Positions 17,169 through 23,579 of a stretch of DNA of 43,899 nucleotides are shown here, piece after piece. Position 1 is the first letter of the stretch, and each line of letters begins with the position of its first letter. The position numbers and the translations under genes are program-made. Source of the stretch: an uncultured Peptostreptococcaceae bacterium (GTDB taxonomy: Bacteria > Bacillota > Clostridia > Peptostreptococcales > Anaerovoracaceae); assembly GCA_905235115.1 (NCBI GenBank), contig CAJOKT010000019.1, forward strand, positions 1-43,899. The letters are read 5' to 3'. The notes beneath the pieces are model-generated. The model was not told the origin of the DNA. It saw nothing but the letters and a program-made list of their open reading frames with translations, and made no database searches.

Positions 17169-18443
17169 ATGACAGACGAAAAGTACACAGGCACTCTTGA
17201 AGAACAGATGGAGAACCTCCAGGAAGTTATTGATAAGGAAATGAAAGAAACGGTAGAGCTTGAAACGGAGCCCGTAGTTGAGATCCTTGAAGAAGCTGCA
17301 GCAGTAAATGTTGAGCCCGTGACCGAGGAAGCAAAGGAAGCTCTTAAGGACGTTCAGGAAGAAGCGGAGAAGGTTGCAGAGAACCTTGATCCCAACGATG
17401 TCCTCAACATCCCCGACAAGGTGGAATTCACAGAGGCTGAAAGAGCCATCATCGCAAAATACGTGAATGCGATCGACCTGACAGACACCAACAGCGTACT
17501 TCAGTACGGTGCAGATGCTCAGGAAAAGATCGCGGAGTTCTCTGACTCCGCACTGCAGAACATAAAGACCAGCGACCTGGGAGCCATCGGCGATTCCCTT
17601 GCAGGTCTGGTAACGGAGCTGAAGGGCTTCAGCGCTACAGAAGAGCGCCGCGGACTGTCCAAACTTTTCCACAAGGCTATGGACCCGATCCAGGAGATGA
17701 AGACAAAGTATGACAAGGCCAACAATAACGTTGAGAAGGTAGTGGACATCCTGGACGGACATCAGGTCACCCTGACAAGAGACATCGAAACTCTGGAAGA
17801 ACTGTTCAAAGCAAACACCGAGAACTACAAGAACCTCAGCATGTACATTGCAGCAGGTAAGGATAAGCTGAAGGAAGCAAGAGAAGTCACACTTCCTGCA
17901 ATGAGGGAAAAGGCTGAACTTACACAGGATCAGGGGGATCTTCAGGCTGCTTCCGACTTCGCTCAGATGATCGACAGATTCGAGAAGAAGGTATATGACC
18001 TGGATCTTACCAGAACAGTTTCCCAGCAGATGGCTCCTCAGATCAGGATGATCCAGAACAACGATACCCTGATGGTAGAGAAGATCCAGACAGCTCTGGT
18101 GAATACCATTCCTCTCTGGAAGAGCCAGATGGTGCTTGCTCTCGGACTTGCCAACTCAGGTGAAGCCCTTAAAGCTCAGAGAGCAGTCTCAGACACCACC
18201 AATGAACTGCTCAGGAAGAACGCTGAGATCCTTCACGACACTACAGTTGGTGTAGCTCAGGAATCCGAGAGGGGGATCGTTGACATCGAGACCCTTCAGG
18301 AGACCAACGCGAAGCTCATCACCACCATCGATGAGGTGATGCAGATCCAGAAGGAAGGCCACGAGAAGAGAGTCGAGGCTGAGATCGAGCTCAAGAGACT
18401 TGAAGGCGAACTGAGAGACAAGGTACTGGAGACTATTTCATAA
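17169..18443 (+). CDS. telA: TelA family toxic-anion-resistance protein
   Basis: 424 residues from the ATG at 17169. This start is preferred over the ATG at 17163 because AAAGGAG (17155-17161) is 7 bases away, whereas the other ATG touches it. The sequence is almost wholly helical; an acidic N-terminus (1-75) precedes the TelA core, with SRDIETLEELFKANTENYKNL-like and GLANSGEALKAQRAVSDTTN-like segments typical of the family. TelA proteins are associated with tellurite and other envelope stresses in Bacillota, but the mechanism is not known. It follows xpaC and precedes an MFS transporter, whose GTG touches its stop. Confidence 0.9.
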   Translation: MTDEKYTGTLEEQMENLQEVIDKEMKETVELETEPVVEILEEAAAVNVEPVTEEAKEALKDVQEEAEKVAENLDPNDVLNIPDKVEFTEAERAIIAKYVNAIDLTDTNSVLQYGADAQEKIAEFSDSALQNIKTSDLGAIGDSLAGLVTELKGFSATEERRGLSKLFHKAMDPIQEMKTKYDKANNNVEKVVDILDGHQVTLTRDIETLEELFKANTENYKNLSMYIAAGKDKLKEAREVTLPAMREKAELTQDQGDLQAASDFAQMIDRFEKKVYDLDLTRTVSQQMAPQIRMIQNNDTLMVEKIQTALVNTIPLWKSQMVLALGLANSGEALKAQRAVSDTTNELLRKNAEILHDTTVGVAQESERGIVDIETLQETNAKLITTIDEVMQIQKEGHEKRVEAEIELKRLEGELRDKVLETIS

Positions 18444-19679
18444 GTGAACAGACGAGGATTATCTTTAAATTTAGAGTATGCCGGCGATTTTGCGGCATAC
18501 TGGATCTATTACGGAATGGTAGGCAGCTTTTGTTCTGCCTACCTTCTTGATATCGGCTTCAGCAACTCGGAGATCGGCCTGATCATAGCTCTTGCCAGCG
18601 TGGTATCGGTGTTCCTGCAGCCCGCCCTGGCGGATCTGTCGGACAGGTCCAGAAAACTGGATCAGATAGGCGTGGCCGGGCTGGGCACCGTGGTGATGAT
18701 GGTGCTCACCGTGGGTCTCATGATCTTCAGGAGGAAGTCCATAGCCCTTTGGGTGATATACATCCTGACCCTTGCCTGGGAGCTGGCCCTTCAGCCCGTG
18801 TTCAACTCGTTTTCCAGAAGACTGTCCGAAAGCGGACACAAGATCAACTTCGGTATATGCCGTTCAGGAGGAAGTCTGGGATATGCGGTATTCATGGTGA
18901 TCATGGGAAGCCTGACCGAGAAGTTCGGCACACGCATTCTTCCGGGCAGCGGAATGGCAGCACTGGCGGTCCTTCTTGGCATGGTGCTTCTTACGAAGGC
19001 GACTCTGGATAAGGCCATGAAAGAGAGAAATTCCGATCAAGAGATCCTACCCCGGGATGACGCGGAAGAGGCCACGGAAGAGATCAACCTGATCAGCTTC
19101 GTGAAGAGGAACAAGCTGTTTATGATCCTGAGCCTTTTCATACTTGTGCTCTTCTTTCAGAATGCCATCCTGAACAACTTCATGTTCCAGGTAGTGGACG
19201 GAGTTGGCGGAGACGCAGAGGATCTTGGAAGGATCATGGGAGTAATGGCCTTTCTGGAGATACCGGCGCTGTTCTTCTTCGACAAGCTGAACTCAAGGTT
19301 CAGCTGCAGCACCTTGCTTAAGGTAGCGTCAGTCTGCTTCGTGGGCAAACTTCTTTTGCTGTATCTGGCCGACAGCGTCACCATGATATATGTGGCTCAC
19401 ATACTTCACCTGGTGTCGTTCCCGCTGTTTCTTCCGGCTATAGTGCAGTTCATCAACGAGATCATGGAGCGGGGAGAGGCTGTAAAGGGACAGGCGATGT
19501 ACACCACGGCAATAACCGTTTCCTCCGTTTTCGCCAGCGTGCTGGGCGGAGTGATCCTGGATGTATCCGGACCCAAGCTCATGCTTCTGGTGTCCGTTGC
19601 GCTCACAGTCCTGGGTGCAGCAGGTGTCATGACCCTGGTGGACAAGGTCGCAAAAAAGCCGAAAACCCTTGAAAAATAA
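18444..19679 (+). CDS. MFS transporter (MFS_1_like group)
   Basis: 411 residues with about 12 membrane helices and a cytoplasmic loop of roughly 35 charged residues in the middle. SNSEIGLIIALASVVSVFLQP and DLSDRSRKLD supply the MFS loop-2/3 motif. The group (PF12832-like) includes predicted nucleoside or sugar symporters as well as exporters, so the substrate stays open. GTG at 18444 begins right after the telA stop; GGAGA 11 bases upstream is a weak ribosome site. It is the last gene before HU, which has its own promoter. Confidence 0.85.
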   Translation: MNRRGLSLNLEYAGDFAAYWIYYGMVGSFCSAYLLDIGFSNSEIGLIIALASVVSVFLQPALADLSDRSRKLDQIGVAGLGTVVMMVLTVGLMIFRRKSIALWVIYILTLAWELALQPVFNSFSRRLSESGHKINFGICRSGGSLGYAVFMVIMGSLTEKFGTRILPGSGMAALAVLLGMVLLTKATLDKAMKERNSDQEILPRDDAEEATEEINLISFVKRNKLFMILSLFILVLFFQNAILNNFMFQVVDGVGGDAEDLGRIMGVMAFLEIPALFFFDKLNSRFSCSTLLKVASVCFVGKLLLLYLADSVTMIYVAHILHLVSFPLFLPAIVQFINEIMERGEAVKGQAMYTTAITVSSVFASVLGGVILDVSGPKLMLLVSVALTVLGAAGVMTLVDKVAKKPKTLEK

Positions 19680-19699
19680 AGGCTCGGCATAGTTTTTTG

Positions 19700-19728
19700 T
19701 TGACAGGCAAAGTATATTATGCTATTAT
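19700..19728 (+). promoter_or_regulatory. Strong sigma-A promoter of the HU gene
   Basis: TTGACA (19700-19705), 17-base spacer, TATTAT (19723-19728): near-perfect consensus. Transcription should start near 19735. AGGAGGAG at 19756-19763 is the ribosome site. Confidence 0.9.
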
Positions 19729-19773
19729 CATTACGATTTAATCTTAGATTTTCTTAGGAGGAGAATTAGTACA

Positions 19774-20049
19774 ATGAATAAAACAGAACTCATCGCTAAA
19801 GTAGCAGAAAATACCGGTCTTACAAAGAAAGACGCAACAGCAGCTGTAGCAGCTACATTCGCAGCCATCGAGGACGCACTTGTAAAGGGTGACAAGGTTC
19901 AGCTTATCGGATTCGGAACATTCGAGACAAGAAAGCAGGCCGCCAGAATGGGTAAGAACCCCCAGACAGGCAAGGCAGTTAAGATCAAGGCTTCCACAAA
20001 GCCCGCATTCAAGGCCGGCAAGGCTCTTAAGGACGCTGTAAACAAATAA
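19774..20049 (+). CDS. hup: HU family DNA-binding protein
   Basis: 91 residues, the normal HU length. All hallmarks are present: [12 protein letters not shown] start, LIGFGTFE, and the conserved arm [14 protein letters not shown], then [15 protein letters not shown] is a dimeric histone-like protein that bends and compacts DNA. Codon choice (ACA, GCA, GTA) differs from the neighbours and looks adapted for high expression. The gene has its own consensus promoter, a strong Shine-Dalgarno site and an intrinsic terminator, so it is a single-gene unit. Confidence 0.97.
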   Translation: MNKTELIAKVAENTGLTKKDATAAVAATFAAIEDALVKGDKVQLIGFGTFETRKQAARMGKNPQTGKAVKIKASTKPAFKAGKALKDAVNK

Positions 20050-20068
20050 TAGAACGTTCATGAGAATG

Positions 20069-20096
20069 AAAGCGGCAGTTTCGGCTGCCGCTTTTT
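20069..20096 (+). terminator. Intrinsic terminator of the HU gene
   Basis: Perfect 10-bp stem AAAGCGGCAG (20069-20078) / CTGCCGCTTT (20085-20094), loop TTTCGG, run of T to 20096. Confidence 0.9.
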
Positions 20097-20114
20097 GCAT
20101 GCAAAAAGGATATA

Positions 20115-20144
20115 TTGATAGACAGTTCACAATATTGCTATAAT
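20115..20144 (+). promoter_or_regulatory. Promoter of small secreted-peptide gene, copy 1
   Basis: TTGATA (20115-20120), 18-base spacer, TATAAT (20139-20144). The copy-2 gene has an equivalent promoter at 42240-42268, and the bases around the -10 are similar in the two copies. Confidence 0.75.
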
Positions 20145-20180
20145 AGTTAAAAATATACAGTTGAATATCGCGGAATCAAA

Positions 20181-20434
20181 AGATATATCGTGAGGAGAAA
20201 GATGAGAAGATATATGAAAAGGGTCGCACTCTTGTTATCCATCCTTATGCTGCAGTTCCTGATGCTTAAGGATGTAATGGCACTGGATAACTCTGCGCCG
20301 GTAGAAGAGCCCGCTCAGAACGAGCAGCCTGTGACCGAACTCACCGGTCATGAGAATGAGGTGGAACTTGATCCTGAAGTGTCCGCGTTGCTTGGTTCTT
20401 TGGAATGATACTGAAGAGGAGTATGGAGAGCATT
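20181..20434 (+). repeat. Dispersed repeat, copy 1 (small secreted-peptide unit)
   Basis: About 254 bases that match 42315-42567 at nucleotide level from the ribosome-binding site to the left arm of a terminator hairpin. One extra G near 20401 shifts the frame relative to copy 2. The match ends abruptly where the IS3-like end begins (20434). Confidence 0.9.
20202..20408 (+). CDS. Small secreted acidic peptide precursor, copy 1
   Basis: 68 residues from the ATG at 20202, preceded by GAGGAG; a GTG at 20190 overlaps that site and is unlikely. Residues 1-26 are a signal peptide (RRYMKR, hydrophobic LLLSILMLQFL, then VMA as likely cleavage site). The remaining 42 or so residues are acidic, with Pro/Glu/Gln-rich PVEEPAQNEQP and DPEVSALLGSLE at the end. 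No domain is recognised. Copy 2 at 42336 is 56 of 67 residues identical over the shared part (counted by eye). The stop falls just before the left arm of what was its terminator; the right arm is missing because of an IS3-like insertion. It could be a complete small peptide or the leader of a larger surface-protein family. Confidence 0.75.
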   Translation: MRRYMKRVALLLSILMLQFLMLKDVMALDNSAPVEEPAQNEQPVTELTGHENEVELDPEVSALLGSLE

Positions 20435-20548
20435 GAAGTGAACCCCTTTCGTTAGAAAAAATACTCTAATGAAATGGGTTTTAAAATGCCAGGAAAAAAG
20501 AAATACAGTGATGAGTTTAAACTCATGGTAGTCAGTGAATATTTGGGG
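20434..20548 (+). mobile_element. IS3-family insertion sequence remnant (left end)
   Basis: The segment opens with TGAAGTGAACCCCTTTCGTT, which resembles the left terminal repeat of IS3-family elements. It then encodes the first 20 or so residues of an IS3 OrfA transposase (20486 on). The matching right end is not found before the kinase gene at 20668, so the element is truncated. It sits exactly where the copy-1 peptide unit loses similarity to copy 2. Confidence 0.7.
20486..20548 (+). pseudogene. IS3 OrfA transposase fragment
   Basis: ATG at 20486 followed by PGKKKYSDEFKLMVVSEYL, the typical start of the OrfA helix-turn-helix protein. Similarity ends near 20548; the frame runs on without recognisable sequence to a TAG at about 20596. 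No OrfB is present. Confidence 0.7.
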
Positions 20549-20667
20549 TTTTGTAGTCAATGGATCCACGAGGGAGTCGGTTCTGGTATAGAATAGCTTA
20601 TTCTGCATACGGACCTGGTCTTCAAAATACCCTTGAAGAAACACAGCATTTAAACTACAATTAAAGC
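20549..20667 (+). other. Unassigned sequence between IS3 remnant and kinase gene
   Basis: I recognise no gene, strong promoter or terminator here. The kinase ATG at 20668 lacks a Shine-Dalgarno site and has an in-frame TAA two codons upstream, so the original upstream region of the kinase was probably lost. A TGGTATAGAAT at about 20583-20593 is a weak -10 candidate. Confidence 0.4.
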
Positions 20668-21837
20668 ATGGGAAACAATGATCCGAGAAGGAGAAGGTCG
20701 GAGATCTCTGCGGCCGTCAAGGCCAAACTGAGAAGCTTCAGCCACAAGGACTTCCTCATCACCCTCGGGGTGTACGCGGCAGCCACGCTGATAGCGTTTT
20801 TCTTCAACAGAACGGCATCCGATCCTACGCTCAACATCGCAATGCTTTACACCATAGGGGCCTTCGTTGCCGCAAGGTATACGGACGGGTATTTCTATGG
20901 TATTTTGTATGCCATAGTGGCGGTGCTGTCGGTGAACTACTTCTTCACTTATCCTTACGGGAACCTGGATTTCAGCCTGCAGGGCTATCAGGTGACTTTC
21001 CTGGGCATGCTGATCATAAGCATTATCACGTCTATCTCAAGTACGGTGCTAAAGGCTCAGCAGGACCTGCTGGCCAGGCAGGATAAGGAGCTTCTGGAGG
21101 CGGAGAAGGAGAAGACCAGAGCGAATCTCCTGAGAGCGGTTTCCCATGACATCCGGACACCTCTTACCGGGATCATCGGAAACAGCGAGTCCATAATCGA
21201 GAATACCTCGGCTATGGACGAGGAGGAGAAGCTAAGGCTCGTGACCAATATCAACCGGGACGCCAGGTGGCTTCTTAGCATGGTGGAGAACCTGCTCTCG
21301 GTCACCAGAATCGATGAGAAGAGCTCCAAGGTGGATAAGACTCCCGAGATCGTGGATGAGGTGGTATCCGCCGCCGTGTCCCACTTCAGGAAGAATTTCC
21401 CGGAGAATGGGATCACCGTGAAGGTGCCGGAGGAACCGGTCATGGCTGAGATGGACCCCTTGCTCATACAGCAGGTGCTCATCAACATACTGAACAACGC
21501 CGCCGCCCACTCCGGGACCAGAGATCCCATAGAGCTTCAGGTCAGGGTGGAGGACGGGAATGTTTTGTTCTCGGTGAGAGACAGAGGGAAGCGCATCCCT
21601 CCGGACAGGCTGGAGCACATATTCGATGGAGGAAGTTTTGCAACGGAGGATGAGAGCCCGGACTCCAAGAGAGGAATGGGGATCGGTCTTTCCATCTGCA
21701 AGACCATAATAGACGCCCACGACGGGGGCATAAAAGCCGTCGACCACGAGGACGGGATGGAGTTCGTGTTCACCCTTCCGGAATACATGGAGGAGATAGA
21801 CGATGCAGAAGGTGACGATTCTTTTGATAGAGGATGA
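20668..21837 (+). CDS. KdpD-like sensor histidine kinase, shortened form
   Basis: 389 residues. Residues about 28-125 hold four closely spaced membrane helices of the DUF4118 type found in KdpD (VNYFFTYPYGNLDF). A coiled coil leads to the H-box AVSHDIRTPLTGIIG (phospho-His 160) and a HATPase domain with N-box NILNNAAAHS and a GMGIGLSICK loop. The usual DxGxG box reads DRGKR, so the second Gly is replaced. Full KdpD is about 900 residues with N-terminal KdpD and USP domains; these are absent. It senses an unknown signal, possibly potassium or turgor. It overlaps the regulator gene by 35 bases. No kdpFABC is in the window. Confidence 0.88.
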   Translation: MGNNDPRRRRSEISAAVKAKLRSFSHKDFLITLGVYAAATLIAFFFNRTASDPTLNIAMLYTIGAFVAARYTDGYFYGILYAIVAVLSVNYFFTYPYGNLDFSLQGYQVTFLGMLIISIITSISSTVLKAQQDLLARQDKELLEAEKEKTRANLLRAVSHDIRTPLTGIIGNSESIIENTSAMDEEEKLRLVTNINRDARWLLSMVENLLSVTRIDEKSSKVDKTPEIVDEVVSAAVSHFRKNFPENGITVKVPEEPVMAEMDPLLIQQVLINILNNAAAHSGTRDPIELQVRVEDGNVLFSVRDRGKRIPPDRLEHIFDGGSFATEDESPDSKRGMGIGLSICKTIIDAHDGGIKAVDHEDGMEFVFTLPEYMEEIDDAEGDDSFDRG

Positions 21838-22513
21838 AAAGAGCATCTCGGATTTCATAGTGAGGACGCTTGAACTGAACGGCTATTCGGTGACCGCCGA
21901 GAGGACCGGACGGGACGGTCTGGCCAGGATAACCTCGGCTCTGCCGGATCTGGTGCTGCTGGACCTGGGGCTTCCCGACATGGACGGAAACGATGTGATC
22001 CGTGAGACCAGGAAGTGGTCCGCCATGCCCATAATAGTCATTTCCGCAAGGACTCTGGAGAAGGAAAAGGTGGAGGCTCTGGACGCCGGGGCGGACGACT
22101 ATGTCACGAAGCCCTTCGGGACAAGCGAACTCCTCGCCAGGATCAGGACATCGCTCAGGCACGTGAACAGCGTGACCTCCGAAGGCGGGGATATACATAA
22201 GACATACAGTTCCAGGGGCCTTCTCATAGATTTCGAGAAGAGGCTGGTGACTCTGGACGGCCAACCGATCCACCTGACCAGGATGGAATACAACATTGTG
22301 TCGATACTTGCCAAGAATTCCGGCAAGGTCATAACCTACGATTCTCTGATCAACGCACTTTGGGGGCCATACGCCGGGGACAACAACAGGATCCTGAGAG
22401 TCAACATGGCCAACATCAGGCGCAAGATCGAGAAGAACCCGGGAGAGCCGGAGTACATTTTCACCGAGCTCGGTGTGGGGTACAGAATGAGAGAGGACGA
22501 AGGAGACCGTTAA
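21803..22513 (+). CDS. KdpE-like response regulator (OmpR family)
   Basis: 236 residues. Receiver domain 4-118 with acidic pocket E10/D11, phospho-acceptor D54 (LLDLGLPDMDG), S81 and K103 (TKPFG). A winged-helix DNA-binding domain (about 138-232) follows, with LTRMEYNIVSILAKNSGKV and the terminal GVGYRM typical of OmpR/PhoB members and close to KdpE. It begins inside the end of the kinase gene with AGGAG upstream, ensuring matched production. The next gene, aroB, starts one base after its stop, an unusual link between a two-component system and aromatic biosynthesis. Confidence 0.92.
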   Translation: MQKVTILLIEDEKSISDFIVRTLELNGYSVTAERTGRDGLARITSALPDLVLLDLGLPDMDGNDVIRETRKWSAMPIIVISARTLEKEKVEALDAGADDYVTKPFGTSELLARIRTSLRHVNSVTSEGGDIHKTYSSRGLLIDFEKRLVTLDGQPIHLTRMEYNIVSILAKNSGKVITYDSLINALWGPYAGDNNRILRVNMANIRRKIEKNPGEPEYIFTELGVGYRMREDEGDR

Positions 22514-22514
22514 A

Positions 22515-23579
22515 ATGGAGCGGGTAAAGATAAGAACCAGGGACCGTTACGAGGTCATAATAGGAAGAAACATCACCGATGAGGCGGTGAAACTGCTGCT
22601 TCCCAAGGGGAGGCGCTTCGTGCTGATCTGGGACGAGGCGGTGCCCTCTCAGTATGTGGCGGAGTTGGGAAATGCCCTGGAAGCGGCGGGTAAGGAGGTG
22701 ATGGCCTGCTCAGTACTGGGCGGCGAGGACACCAAGAGCATCGAGTCCTTCCAGAACATCTGCGGACTCCTGTCTGACTTCAGCGTGTCCAGGACTGATA
22801 CGATCGTGGGGATCGGCGGAGGGACAGTGACGGACCTTGCAGGATTCATTGCGTCCACCTACAAGAGGGGACTGGATCTCTGCGAGATGCCCACCACCCT
22901 GATCGCTGCAGCTGATGCCGCGGTAGGCGGAAAGAACGCCCTGAACCTGGGAGGCAGGAAGAATATCATAGGCACCTTCTATCAGCCTTCCCTGGTTCTG
23001 GTGGACACGAAATACATGGACACGCTCCCCGATGCGACCTTTGCAGAGGGCTGCGCGGAGGTCATCAAGTACGGTTTCGTAGGAGATGACCAGCTGGTAA
23101 AGCTTCTGGAGGAAAGGCCTCTTACAGAGACGAGAAATGACAGCGCATATCTGGAGGAGATCCTGAAACGCTGCATCAGGCTCAAGGCAGATATAGTCGT
23201 GGAGGATGAGAGAGATAACGGAATCAGGAATCTTTTGAACTTCGGACACACTCTGGGACACGCCATCGAGACTCAGTCATCGTACAAGATCCACCACGGA
23301 GAGGCAGTGGCCATGGGCATGGCTCTCATCACCAGGGCATCTGAAAACAAGGGACTGTCCGAGAGAGGCACATATACCAGGCTGATCAACCTTCTGGAGA
23401 AGCACGGACTGGAGTGGAGGTGCCCCTACAATCTGAAGGCGCTGCTCACCCACGTGGCAGAGGACAAGAAGATAAGAGACGGATACATCAATCTTGTCAT
23501 TCCCATGAGACCGGGGGAATGTACCCTTAAGGGAATGACGGACGACGAGCTCAAAGCTTTTTTGGATGTGAGGGATTAA
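22515..23579 (+). CDS. aroB: 3-dehydroquinate synthase
   Basis: 354 residues, normal length. NAD-binding GGGTVTDLAGFIASTYKRG, the PTTLIAAADAAVGGKNALN segment, and zinc ligands in EVIKYG (Glu), FGHTLGHAIE and HHGEAVAMG (His) are all in place. It converts DAHP to 3-dehydroquinate, step 2 of the shikimate pathway, in the cytoplasm. GAAGGAGA before the ATG is the ribosome site. The multifunctional aroC fusion starts at the base after its stop, so together they cover steps 2, 4, 5 and 7 plus chorismate mutase. AroA (EPSP synthase), AroD/AroQ dehydratase and DAHP synthase are not in this window. Confidence 0.95.
   Translation: MERVKIRTRDRYEVIIGRNITDEAVKLLLPKGRRFVLIWDEAVPSQYVAELGNALEAAGKEVMACSVLGGEDTKSIESFQNICGLLSDFSVSRTDTIVGIGGGTVTDLAGFIASTYKRGLDLCEMPTTLIAAADAAVGGKNALNLGGRKNIIGTFYQPSLVLVDTKYMDTLPDATFAEGCAEVIKYGFVGDDQLVKLLEERPLTETRNDSAYLEEILKRCIRLKADIVVEDERDNGIRNLLNFGHTLGHAIETQSSYKIHHGEAVAMGMALITRASENKGLSERGTYTRLINLLEKHGLEWRCPYNLKALLTHVAEDKKIRDGYINLVIPMRPGECTLKGMTDDELKAFLDVRD

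Noticed and set aside
20190-20201. GTG start for peptide copy 1, four codons upstream
   Set aside because: It overlaps the GAGGAG ribosome-binding site; copy 2 has GGG at the equivalent place, so the ATG at 20202 is the start.
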